Below are positions 9,717-21,984 of a DNA stretch of 28,012 nt, in pieces. Source of the stretch: Welwitschia mirabilis (lineage: Eukaryota; Gnetophyta; Gnetopsida; Welwitschiales); the NCBI GenBank assembly GCA_051453625.1, contig JBOZIK010000001.1, forward strand, positions 140,097,816-140,125,827, given 5' to 3'. Position 1 is the first letter of the stretch. Every line of letters begins with the position of its first letter. A program made the position numbers and the translations under genes. A model generated the notes under the pieces. That model worked only from the letters and a program-made list of their open reading frames with translations, did not search any database and was not told where the DNA came from.

Positions 9717-10990
9717 GCATCCACTTCTTGAACCCGTACATGCTCTGCCATTGCTCGAGCAACAAAACAACTGGAGTGAGAGGCTATTCTACTAGAGCGA
9801 AGGAATAGCCTTGCTTCTATCATTTACCAGAGAGAGATGCAATTTGGTGACTATATTCAAAGGCTTGAGCCTGATTTGGACCATGCACTAGAGGAGCTTA
9901 ATATTCAAGGTTAGTTATTACATGCTCATGGCTCTCAGTATGAGGTGGAGATTATTTAGTTTTACTAGACCTTTGAGGTTATTGCAGTCACTAGGGAGGA
10001 TGGCTCACATTATGACTAGATCAGAGTCACTGTAGGAGGACATTGCATATACATTAAACCATAGCACATCGCAGTAGTCACAGGGGTTCTCAAATAAGGA
10101 GAGATGATTGATCTTGGTGGGAGTGAGTCAGAGAGATGAACATATGTCGTCCAGCTGGAGTTACCATATCACGTAGGTGATGATCAGCGAGGGGTAGTTG
10201 TGACATATTTGCCTTCCTATTATCATATCCTTCATTAAGCCATTATCCATAACATAGTTGTAGTTTGTCATTACTCACATGCTATGATTACCCATCTCTA
10301 GATTTTAGCCCTTATTTATCATGGAGAGAGGATGGACTTTGCCATCTTCATTTTACGCCAATTGAGATGGATGAATACCTATCGCTAATTTTCTACCATC
10401 ACTTATCCTTGTCTACTGAGTGCTTTCTTTCAATAATTCAAGATCCCCATTCTAGAAGAGACCCCTTGCTTAATCCACATCTCAGTTGATGATACCTATT
10501 TCAGGCGACTGGGGATAGAGATTTCTAGTATGCCTCCACAGGTTCCTGTTAAGGCACCTGTAGCATAACCACCTCCCCTTGGACAGCCTTAGGCAGTTGG
10601 AGGAATCACACTGGTTTAGTTCATGAAATTACTAGGAGGCATGAAGCAGAGATTATCTTCACAGATAGAGGATCTTCATGGTACCATTACCACATGACTC
10701 GATTAGTTGGAGGTACGTGTTCATACTATAGAGGAGCAAGGTTGAGCTACCTTAAAGAGGGTGATAGATATTCAGCAGGATACTTCAGTAGGCATTCTTG
10801 AGATGGTTTGTGTCCATCACAATGTGACCACATCCAACCTATGAGAGAACATCTCTCACTACTTTCCAGATATTAAGGAGCCTATCATTAATCCACCTAT
10901 AGGGACATGTGGCAAGATACACTAATATGGAGGTGGAGTTCCAGTCCTCTCCACACGAGAACCCATGATTATTGATGTAGCTCTGAGTTA
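9717..10990 (+). pseudogene. Athila-like ORF2 ('putative plant transposon protein'), copy 2, stop-riddled but in frame
   Basis: This is the fuller copy of the env-position ORF. One frame runs from GCA at 9717 to at least 10,980 with no net frameshift but about 20 stop codons. Blocks in order are the leader (RTRTCSAIARATKQL), the plant-transposon domain (SIIYQREMQFGDYIQRL at about 9804-9854, then VTVGG..IYI, IDLGGSES and DDQRGVVVTYLPSYYHILH), a Pro-rich linker (PPQVPVKAPVA, about 10,533-10,565) and a segment of coiled-coil character (MKQRLSSQIEDLHGTI, then LEVRVHTIEEQ and LKRVIDIQQDT, about 10,640-10,790), and a tail with YGGGVPVLSTREP. Most stops can be derived from CAG, CAA, CGA or TGG by one transition. 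The domain order supports an Athila-like element; the function of such ORFs is not established. Confidence 0.7.
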
Positions 10991-11376
10991 TATAGAAATT
11001 ATGATTATTTCATATTATTGTACTTGGGCACATTTTTTTTGGATACGATCCCAAATTATCATATTTTAATAGTGTAATTAGCAATGTTTTACAGGGAACA
11101 AGAATTCAATTCAATCATTTTTAGGAATTTTGTTGTGAACTGATATAACAATTTAATTATGATCTTAAGTACCATATTTTCATCCATAAAAATAGGAATT
11201 CAACCAAGGAACAAAGTGGATCAAAGAGTGGAAGAAAAGCCCAAGAAATTGACTGTCATCCTCCTTATCATCCTCATGATAGAAGGCATGACCACAAGGA
11301 TTAAGGCATTTGAGATTGGCTTGGGAAGGCTAACTTGATGAGGTTAACGTGGCGAGTCTAGGTGGCGGTCATTCCC

Positions 11377-11408
11377 TATGTTATCTCCACGACACAGGGG
11401 ATGACATA
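11377..11408 (+). repeat. 12-bp-stem hairpin in probable LTR U3
   Basis: The arms tatgttatctcc (11,377-11,388) and ggggatgacata (11,397-11,408) pair along all 12 positions if two G.T (G.U) wobbles are allowed. The loop is acgacaca. This is the cleanest member of the recurring ATGACA motif family. Confidence 0.7.
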
Positions 11409-11625
11409 TTCATTAAGCTTCAAATTCAAATCAAAATGAGCTTTTGACATAGGGGCTTGTGATTGGATGATGAAGCGATGTTGTGCCATATGTCGTCCCA
11501 ATGACAACAGTGAAATGATAGTGTCATAACTTCTTCCTAACTGAGTTAATTAAGGCCTAGTTTATATCTAATAACACCTCTTTGCCTGTACTAACCTTTT
11601 TGACTCATAAACAACTTAGGAAAAC

Positions 11626-11633
11626 TATAAAAA
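11626..11633 (+). promoter_or_regulatory. TATA box of probable LTR promoter
   Basis: TATAAAAA followed by CCC, a typical plant LTR promoter context. It lies downstream of the hairpin motifs and about 180 bases before AATAAA. Confidence 0.5.
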
Positions 11634-11808
11634 CCCTTATTTGACATTATTTAGTCATGTTTTTGCATTAGAGGATTGGTGATAAAGGCATCCAAGGAGT
11701 CAAGGGTCCATTTCAGCATAAGAGAGATCATTCTTGGTGATTAGGCTATGCTTCTGACATTGAGGAGTTACTATGTTGCTAAGGTATTTGTAAGACATTC
11801 AATTTATT

Positions 11809-11814
11809 AATAAA
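11809..11814 (+). promoter_or_regulatory. Polyadenylation signal AATAAA
   Basis: A canonical AATAAA followed by T-rich sequence, at the spacing from the TATA box expected for the end of an LTR R region. In AT-rich DNA the motif alone is weak. Confidence 0.4.
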
Positions 11815-12000
11815 ATGTCTTTCATATTCAATTTTTATGATTTCTCTTATGGTTTATATTAAAGTTTGATTAATGCTATTTCCTAGATCAATTCTGAAAT
11901 TAAACACAAGTCATAAGGGTTGAGTTGGGTGACAACAACTTAGAAACTTGGTTATCATAGGATTGCATCTCATATCTCTTTCATTTCTACACTGCAAATT

Positions 12001-15000
12001 AGAATAGTTTCATTGTCTATTTGTCTTTTTACATTATAAAAATAAAAAATTGATAAAAAAGATTAGGTTGAAATTAAAAGTTCTTATTCCTTCTTATTTA
12101 TGTGCTTAATTAGAATGTCATGTCATGCTATCTAGATTATAACATTCATTGATTGAAACACTCTATACTAATCCTAGTTAAAATTTCATAATTTCAAGAA
12201 TTGATTACTTTTAAAATTCAAATTTAGGAAACCAATAATAAAGCCAAAAGGTTAAAAATAATCTATGAAAGAAATTCAAATTAAAGTAAGTCTTAGAATA
12301 ACATTATTTTCTATCATTATGTCAAACATGTTTTTAAAATTTTATTCAATTCACTTTAAACATTATACATGATTACATAGATAAAAACATGTAGGTGTAG
12401 TTAATCATAATTATAAAAACTACTAAATTCACTTTATAGAACAAAGTATTTAACTAGAATAAACTCATATAAAATTCATACTAAGATGAGTAAAACTTCA
12501 TTCACAAATCTATGTGTCCTTCAGCCAGTGCACAAACATCAAAGATGATGTGAGGCATGAGCTTTCTTACAAAAATTTTGTAAATAGCCACTTGATAATA
12601 TAGTCGTTAGTTTAAGTAGAAGTACATTAGTAATTAACTAGTTTCCAGTGATGGTTATACACGCTTCAAGAATCTCAAACCACTATTTTATAATATTTTA
12701 TTAATTATCCTATTATTATTTCATATCCATAACTTTATTTATGGTAAACTTCACTATACTTGTTTACAAGATATTAATAAAGGCTTAAGAGGGTCACTAA
12801 GTATTTAAACTACACACGAAAAAAAGAAAGTCAGTCTCAATAATATTCATGACAATAAAATGTATAGCTATCATAGCACATAGGAAAGTAGGTAGAAGTG
12901 GAGAGGAAAGATGATAAAAAGATCCTCAAAAAATAAAATATTATTTCTTTAGTCCACATGTTTTACTTTTCTAAACATGAATCTAAGTTAGATGATAATT
13001 AATATGCTACTGATCTTAGAAGGTAATAATGTTAGTTAGTGAGAGAGGTATGTGGGTTTTAGTAAAGATAGACATGAGGAGCTAGTTCATGTGGTCTTCT
13101 ATTAGGGTCACATCTCTACCTAATGGAATAATTTTCCTCTTCCCATTTATTATGATCATCTCAAAACTCTTATTATAGAGTAAAGTACTATTTCAAATCC
13201 CTTTCATATTATTTAAAATATTAGCTACAATTTGTCCTTGTATAGGTGTGAAAGATTAAGGATGGCCTACATTCATTCTCCTATGAATGCAATAATATAG
13301 CAACTTGCAAATAGATTTTAATGATCATAACAAATTATAATGCAAAAGTTGCTTCTATGAAAAGTACTATTGCTTCATCTAGTACACATAAAACCAACTA
13401 CATATAAACAAAAATCCAGAAACTTGCAAAAAATACAAAAGCACTACAAAAAATTATAGAAAAACTACTAAAAAATAAATATAAGGAAAAACCATGTAAA
13501 TAAGAAAAACCAATTGTAAAACAAGTATACAAGGAACATGAAAGGACATAGAATGACATGCAAATGCATGAAAGTGGCTATGCAAGCTTCTTAAAAACTT
13601 GAGAATTAGCAAATGCAGAAGTCCATTAAGTAAGAAAAATAAAGAGAAATAATTTGAAAATAGTTTTTATTTTTCCTCTCTTTAAAACTGTTAGGTATTG
13701 CTTTTATGGGTAAGAAAACCTATGTATTTAATTTTTTTCCTCCCTCCCTTAATTGTAGGATGATGATGTATTTTATTAGTGCTTGAGAAGACTTGTATTT
13801 AACTTAACTATAATAACTTTTTCCTATCCTATTTTTCTACTCATTTAACACCTTAAATTAATTAAAATACTTAGTCTTTTAATGCATAAAAAGATGCATA
13901 AATGTTTTACATAAATCTAGTAAAAAATTAACCTTTTTCAAGCTTGAAGGACACTATTTCTAAACTTCTACTATGGGACACTTCAATAAGATCATCCTAG
14001 CTCCTTATACCCTTAGGTTTAATGTAATATCTAGGGACTAATGCTAAATAAAATATAGTATAATTGATTACTTTTCTCCATTACCAATTATAATGTTTCA
14101 ATGTCTTAAAATTAATTTGGAAGTTAAGCTAAATAAAGTAATTAAAAGAATAATTTAAAATCATAAATAAATAGATGAAAATGTAGATATACAACAAGAT
14201 ATTAATGGTGTCATATTCTTAAAAAAATAAAATTAATGATTTATCTTTATTAACAAATAATTTATCTCTAATCCTAATAGTCATTAAAGTGAGAAGTCTA
14301 ATAAGATAAACCAAACATTTAGTATTACTTTAAGCTCTATTATGGGAAATCACTAGTGCAGTAGGCTAAATCATTAAGAAAATAGTCAATTTTATGTAAA
14401 TATAATACATGTCCTACATCTCAATCACATAATCCCTTTAAATGTTAATCAAAAGTATAAAATCCTTTACACCCCTTATGCAAAAGTCATATGCTTTAGA
14501 TGGTGGTTATAACTTTTATTTAATTAATAAGTATTTCTCATTAATTTTATATTTACATGTTTGAATCATTATAAAGGATACATCAACTTACTCAAATTGA
14601 TAATTACTTCATTTATTACATACTAATTTCAACATGTAAAAGGACACATATGTATCTTATTAATATTTTGGATTTGTAGCATGTATATGATACCCTCTTT
14701 TTTCTTTTCCTAGTTAAACACTATTTTTCCCCTTCCTTCACTTCTTTAATATTATTACCTACTAGATCCAATAGAACCTGGGATTAAATTTTATTTATGC
14801 CTTTATTAGCATTATTATCTTTCAAGAGAAACAAATCATATTAATATTATATAGTTACATATAACTAATTTCTAGATTATTTTTGTTTATAAATAATAGT
14901 AATGTCATATGTTTGTATCCTCCATTTCTTCCTACTTTTTGTCACATAAAAAGATATTTTATAAATAGTTAAGGAGACATAAAATTATTATAAACATACA

Positions 15001-18000
15001 TGTATAAGTTTAAGGATAATACCTAACCACTATTATAGGAGGTTGTAACTCCCATTAATGGCATTCCAACTTGATATCTGTCCATCCTCTAGACATTATT
15101 TGGTTTTCTTTAGGTTTTAAACTATGCAAAAATGATTGGTTCAACTTCTAAAGCTTACACTTAACTTAGATATACCTATAATATAAGTGATAGGTAATAC
15201 GTGAGGTGTATGCATCCTTATAAATAATCCACACTTCCTTGAAACATCTCCGCATGGTGCAACATGATCCATCAATACTAAGTGCTTGAAATATTACATT
15301 GGAAAAATTTCATACATGGGTGAAATAGGAAAGTGGTAATCAAATCCACTTCTAAAAGGGTATTATTATAAAAAAATTGCAATTCAATCCATCTTGGTGA
15401 TGAAATCCAAGTATAAGGAATAATATTATTAGGATTATCTTAATCTACTCCTACTCGATGAATACACTACACAAATGCATGCATATAATTCTAACTAATG
15501 TGGATATTTAGTAGATCATTTATCTAGTTATAATAATTCTAATCATCATTATATTTATTTTATAAGAATAATCATAAAAGAGAAAATAAGCATACTAGAA
15601 CATCTTTATATTCAAGATTACAATAATAAAAATCTAAAGAAAATATTATTTTCTTTTCTTTATTTGGATAATAATAAAAATATTCAAAATGTATCAAATC
15701 ACATCTTAATAATGTACTTAAAGAAACCAATCCATACCTAGAGCTATGTTAATCCTAAAAACATTCTTCCATACTCATATGATAATCTTCATGGATTTGA
15801 TGTAATAAAGTTAAACAAAAGAAAGCATAGCTTAAGCGTGATTGTTAAGATATAACTATTTATCTACGATTTATATGACTATATTATAAGTCAAAAAATT
15901 AAGTATTTAACCAAAGGCTGTTTATGTTACTTAAACTACTAAGGTGAAAACACTTACAAGAGTATACATTTAAAGTTAGATAAAGAAAAAAGATAAAAAT
16001 GAAACTTCTACAAATAAAATATTAGTTATAAGTAATTTAACTTAAGGCTACTTATAGAAACATATCTTATATACTTAATTTACTTATAAAATTTTATGTA
16101 ATTTTTTTTAATAATTTAGAAATTTAATTATAAGATTTTTCAACTTTAATGAGACATCATAGTTAAAAATTAATAATTAATTAATTATAAAGCAAAAAAT
16201 AAATTACAATAGTTTTTCATGGATTACAATCAGAATAGGATCCTTAGAATCTAGCTTAAACTATCTTAGAATTCTAAAAATAATATTACTAAGGTTATAA
16301 TTATTTTAAAACTATCAAGTTTTCTAATATTATAGTCCTATTACACTACACTAAAATGATCACGACCTTTAAAATACTTTGGATTTTTAAAATATCTAAG
16401 ATGTTTTGAAAATATTATTTAATTCCATATAATGTAGGATGCACAAGTTTACAGATATCTTAAATGGTAGTTATAAAAACATAAATTACTTTCTTATTAT
16501 TATTTTTATTTATTTTTCTTTAAAACTGTCTCAATCTTGAATAAGACTAATAAAAATCCCTGCGTGAGATTTTAGAGACTGTTGCATTAGTTATTGAGTG
16601 GGTGGGCCATCTATAATTTTTTTAAAAATTATTACACATCACAAAAATTACTTTCTTTATATTTTCACATTCATAACACAATCCTAAACTTATAGAAAAA
16701 GTTTCCCTAATTTATACATACAAATTAATAATCTATAATGTTTTTATCCTATTCCTCTATACTACAAATTTAACTTTCACTAAATAAAATAAACTAGATG
16801 TTTAACAATTAATTATATAATAATTTGAATCAGTGAAATAATTAATATACTATATAACTCATTATTTATAGTTACTAAATACTACAAATGCAAATCAATT
16901 TAGGAAGGAAAATCAAATAAAATAACAAAAATCATTTTCATTGAGCCTTAGAATTATCATTTTCATTAAGGATACGACTTTATCCCTAATAAGATGAACC
17001 TAATGCATAATAGATAAAATATAATATTAAAATAAGCATGGGTGTCCAAATTTCATGTTTTCGTATAATGAATCCCCTGGTTATTTGGCCATAATCATCC
17101 ATTAGTAACCTCCATCACCAAGCACAAGAGGCCTTTCATATCTTCCTAGTGTCTTAGTGAGAGCCAATGAAAGGGAATAGTATTTTAAAAACATAATTTC
17201 ATAAGAACTATAAGTAATTCTCTAATGAAACCCCACATCATTTTACTATAATCTTAAAAAGAGATCATATAGATAATAAGTATAAAGAGCTTACTTGGGA
17301 AGATTAGTAAGTCTTTGATAGTTGAAGACTAATGAAGACCCAAGCCCAAGAGTTCCTTAGATTCAAGTTTCTAAGAAAGAAAATGAAATAAAGAAAGAGG
17401 AAAAAATAAAATGCACTTATCAAAAAAAAAAGGAAAGTATCTTCTATTTGCAAGAGATGAAAGGATCTTTATATATAAATAAACAAAGGCACATAGCTCA
17501 AGATTACAAAATCACATAATTTAGCATTGATAAGTGAAAAGGTAATAAGTGACATTGGAGTACAAAAATAGATCATATTTATGAATTATACACTTAACTA
17601 GGATGATCAATCTTTTTACTTTAATTAGCAAAGTTAATTACATGTATCATTTTGTTATGCTAGCTCCTTCTGAATCCTTCATAGGCTTATAAGTAAAAAT
17701 AAATCATCTAAGACATGCATTTAAAAACTAAATGCACAAATACTAAAATTTTCTTATTGCATAATGATACAAATGCTTCAATTAGAACGAATGAAACAAT
17801 AATTATGATATAAACCAAGTGCCCTTACACATCTCAAGAAGATAAAAGTCATGGTAGACTAAATCTATTTATTTATCATTATTTGTTTTATGTAGTAGTG
17901 CAGGTACTTGTTCAGATGCTCATTTATTTTATAATTTATAAAATCTATCAATAACATAGCACAAGGAAGAAAATGTCTTCTCATAATATAGTACACCTAT

Positions 18001-18494
18001 CACATTTACCAAGAATTTAAATGAGTAAATAAATTGTAACATATATTATTATTTCTTCTTGAAATTTTTAATCTCTTAATTTTATCATGTGATTTTAATT
18101 CCTCATATAATGGGATTATTTAAATTTAAATTTTTGAATAGATTTTCTAATGAAAACCTTCTAACATCATTTCAATCATTTTCATGATAGATTATGAGAA
18201 TTACAAACTAAGATTAATTTAAATTACCATCTTATTTTAACGATGCCTTTAAATAAAAATAATTAATCATTTGATTAAAAGCTTAATATATTTAATATCC
18301 AAGTAAATAAGGTTTACAAAATATGGGACATGACAAGTCCTTATTAATAATCTAAGATTTTACATTATGCCAATGTCCTAAATGTAAAACATATTAGCAT
18401 AAACACATAATAAAGAAGTACATGAAAATCTAAAAGTTATCATTCTATCAAAAAAGAAAATTATCCATAAGATAAAAAATAAAAATGACCAAAA
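12001..18494. other. AT-rich stretch with no recognisable feature
   Basis: I read about 6.5 kb of very AT-rich sequence on both strands without recognising a gene, RNA or element protein. No long reading frame exists here. It may be older, unrecognisable repeat DNA. A ttatgtagtagtgcaggtac string near 17,889 resembles the start of ORF2, but nothing around it supports a relationship. Confidence 0.5.
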
Positions 18495-19889
18495 TGCATC
18501 TCAAATGTAGATTTTATTTGAAAAATAAGTTTACTTTTTATTATACAGGATTAAAAGAAATATTCGTTCACTGAAATTAGTATAAAATTTATTAAAATCT
18601 AACCAAAAATGAATTTTCTTTGAACATGGGCCATAGACAATAATTTTGAGTTAAAATTTGAATAAAAGACTAATTTGAAGTATTTGAAATTTATAAATAG
18701 CTCAATTCATGCATTTGAAAATGATATCTATTACTTTCAAGTTAAAATAATATGTAATTTATCAAAATCTAAATGGAAAATGACTTTTATTCCAACATGG
18801 GTAATACATAATAAACTTAACTAAAAATAAAAATGTAGATTAAAAAGTTCCTAAAAATAAAAATATACTTAATCTATGTCCTACAAAATTAAAAACATTC
18901 CCTTTTTATGACAAATATGATATTGTTACTATAAAATTTTGACCTGTAACATGATAACTTTTAATTATGACATCACAGTGATAAATTATAAGAAAGTAAT
19001 TCTTATTAAAATTAAAAAAATATTAAGAGGCATTTTAATAACTTAAGAAACTAGATTTTCATTAATTTAAGTACATAAGAACATAAAAAATCTAATATTT
19101 AAAGAAGTAATTACCTTAATAAGATAGCAACAATTCCATGGAATTAGAGTGCATATAAACATAGATGAGCCCATTACATATATCATTGTAAAATTTTACT
19201 TATAGATATAGAAAGTTATAAATTTTAACTAAACTAGAAAATCCTAGCCACTTTTACATCTATTAAATATTTTAGTAAAGTTCAAACTCTTAAAAGATTC
19301 TTAGTATCCTTCAATATTAGCACTTATTCATTGGAATCTATCATTTGCAAATTATTAGAACCTATGTAACTTGATCCACAAAATGGATTCACATAAATCT
19401 ATGTGTAACCAAAGATTTAAAGTATTAAGCATGATAAGAACCTAGGAAGTAATAGCCTATATCTAGAACATTAACAACCTTAATAATGAACATATCATTA
19501 AAACATACTAAACCCATGAAACTTGTAGGTTCATAAAAATAATATATCAAATAAAGCTTTATCAACTATGCATCATAATTCTTGATTTAAAAAAAGAAAA
19601 GTTAAATAATACAAAGTGTGAAAAATGCATAAAATAATCATTCAATTTCAACAAATATTTCTACATAGAGAAGAAATAACAAATGGTATTAAAACAAAGT
19701 TATGTAATTCTTGAATTCATGAAACCTATTAGAACATAAGTATCATATATAAATAAGGAAGAAAAACATCATACATGTCAAAGAAAAGATTATTTACCTA
19801 GTAAGATTCAAGAAGCAAAATCACAATCAAATATTATTAAAATGAAAATGTATAAAAGAATAATAAAAATAAGAATTTATACTCTAACA
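18495..19889 (-). repeat. Probable Ty1/copia 3' LTR (element on - strand)
   Basis: The part 18,490-19,414 recurs as a direct repeat at 27,091-28,012, about 8.6 kb to the right and roughly 93-95% identical by eye, with only small indels. Homology begins abruptly at both left edges (18,490 and 27,091), as expected at an LTR end. Read on the - strand, a good LTR start TGTTAGAGTATAAATTC begins at 19,889, just after a polypurine tract. The + strand TG at 18,495-18,496 would be the CA end of the LTR. This gives an LTR of about 1.4 kb. The region 19,415-19,889 has no partner in the window, so the right end is inferred. Confidence 0.6.
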
Positions 19890-19903
19890 AGTTCTAATGA
19901 TGG

Positions 19904-19921
19904 TTTTCCCTTCCTCTTCCC
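19904..19921 (-). other. Candidate polypurine tract of copia element
   Basis: On the - strand this reads as an 18-base all-purine tract (gggaagaggaagggaaaa). It lies 14 bases before the proposed LTR start at 19,889. Second-strand DNA synthesis of LTR elements starts at such tracts, which normally abut the LTR, so the offset is a weakness. Confidence 0.45.
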
Positions 19922-21984
19922 ATGAAATGCTTATATGACATTTTGTTATAACTTCTTTGATATCTTAGGTTTTTCAATATTTATAAGTTTCCTAATATGG
20001 ATAACATTAAAAAGTAATTATAACTTACTCATTAATCTTTATTTTACTTACAAAATATATTGTAACAATTAACACATAATTAAGGGTCATTTTCATTTTA
20101 TGTAAAAATAAAGTTAAAGCAATCATGCTTCTAATGATAAAAAAAAACCCCATATGGCTCATACTATGAAGCCTTAACATAAATGTAATATACAAGATAA
20201 CATGTTCCTTGTCATGAATTTTGTAAAAACTACACATCTAAAATGTATGTTCTAATTTTTTTGTAAAATTAAATCACATGCACTTAACTTACACTAATAC
20301 ATTGATACTATTAAGACTTCATTAAATAAATAGCAAAGAATGTGTATTAATAAATGAATAAAATAATGAAAATTCATGAGAACAAAAATAAATAATTTTA
20401 CATAACAAGATGTAAACCTATAAGTTTATCTCACAATTAGATTAAGTAATTAGGGTGTTACATTCTTTTCATCTTAAAAACTTTTATAAACATGTCAGAA
20501 TGTTAATCGTAACATAAGAAATCTTCCAATAACTATGGGTAGTTTTTTTTTTTTTTTTTTTAAATGAAAGTCCTCCATTTTTAAAGTAGCTTTATGTTTA
20601 CAATGATTCTTCCAAAGAACTTTATAATTGTTGATGTTTTCATTACTTAGCTATAAAACGTTAGTCTTGATAATTTTGAATGGTTTTTTAATGTTCAAGT
20701 AAAACATAACTTAATGTTTGAAATATATTCTTCTTATCCCTTTGTGAAATTATAATTTTATAATTTTATTAATTATAATGTCATTTTTATTGTTTTTGTT
20801 TATCATAAAGTAAAACTTTAATACAATTAAATATAAATAACAAAGGATAAATGAATAAATAAGTTACATGATGAGGCATGATTTAATTTAATAATCATTG
20901 ACACTAATATAGTGGTAATAAAATTGATGGAATACTCATCCTCCATTTACAAGGTCGTGGTTTTAAAAATTTGAATGTTTTGCTTAGTAAGCTGTAAGGC
21001 TTTAGGCATAAGTAAATTATTTTTTTTGGTGACCATGAGGGATGAACTTTGAAGGAAGTTACATTTACTAAAATGTTTTTAGTTTAACATCCCCCCTTAA
21101 TATTAAATCACCTACTCACATATTTATATTTATAAACCTTATGAGCATTTGTCTATCCATATAACATAAAAGTAAACCTCTTTAAAACTCAACATTATGA
21201 AAGACTTCCTTTTTTTATCCATATTCTATTAATTAACTTATGATATCAAATCTTTAATAAATTTTTTAGAATATAATTATTTATTAACACTATCTCACAA
21301 TAGAAGTATTTATGAAAACTCTCATAAATTTTGAGTATGAACTAATTATTTATTTTTTAAATAGATTCATTAATTAAAATCTAAGTAAATATTTTTTTTT
21401 CATGTCTGAAATAAAGAGAAGGACATCCCTTGATTCAAGGTAAAAAGTAAGAATTATCTAAAGGCTTACATAAATTTCCAAAATAAAATAGTATAATAAC
21501 ATATATAATGTATTCAAGATAAGTCAATATATTTAATCATGAATCTAATTTTTTATTTTTTTAATTTAAATATATAAAAAATGAAGATGTTTTAAAAAGA
21601 ATATTATTAAACCAAAAAACTTAAGTAATGGGAAATATGTGACATCATATGGGTTTTTCTTCTTATAAGTTATTCTTGAACAATTTATAAGTTTTATTAG
21701 AAGACAAATTGTTTAGAAATATAAATGCTTACATATGCAAGAATATGATGTAATTATAATTCATTTAAAAAACCCATGTATTAAAGATACAATATATATA
21801 TAAATAATATGAGTGATTACATATATCAATCATACTATTTTAGTTATATATTATTAACTATTATAAATATTTAGTTAATAATACTATCATTTAATAACAT
21901 TTTACTTTTGTAAGATAATAAAATAAAAAAACTTAATAGTGATAAAAAGTTCTTATAATTCTTTACATTTAATAGTTTTGTAAA
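19922..21984 (-). other. Copia 3' non-coding region, nothing recognised
   Basis: This is about 2 kb between the RNase H tail and the proposed 3' LTR. I recognise no protein in it. The 70-codon open stretch at 20,025-20,237 (- strand) shows no domain. A run of 19 T lies at 20,543-20,561. The length exceeds the usual copia 3' leader, so an insertion is possible. Confidence 0.4.
20543..20561. repeat. T19 homopolymer
   Basis: Nineteen consecutive T. This could be a simple repeat or the poly(A) tail of a retroposed sequence on the - strand. No SINE or LINE body is recognised next to it. Confidence 0.7.

Larger units (their letters stand above)
11000..12000 (+). repeat. Probable Athila-like 3' LTR (boundaries uncertain)
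   Basis: The sequence after ORF2 has LTR-like architecture. It shows an upstream region with ATGACA hairpins (11,250-11,530), a TATA box at 11,626-11,633, and AATAAA at 11,809-11,814, about 180 bases downstream, which fits a U3-R layout. No second copy lies in the window because the 5' LTR would be to the left, so the ends cannot be fixed. A fragment rich in G and A near 11,205-11,250 might hold the polypurine tract. Confidence 0.45.

Noticed and set aside
5455-10345. The 2.4-kb repeats as an LTR pair
   Set aside because: They contain ORF2 coding remnants, lie after the integrase, and are separated only by a 100-N gap. The LTR-like promoter and polyA layout is at 11-12 kb instead.
17881-17925. 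A string resembling the ORF2 start region (tgtagtagtgcaggtac)
   Set aside because: The similarity is about 20 bases only, with no spacer or ORF2 homology on either side.
12001-18490. Search for tRNA, rRNA, CRISPR, plasmid or phage features
   Set aside because: Nothing with a tRNA-like or regular spaced-repeat pattern was seen, and the window is eukaryotic repeat DNA.
20025-20237. A 70-codon open frame on the - strand
   Set aside because: It shows no recognisable domain, is rich in AT-biased residues, and lies in the copia 3' non-coding region.
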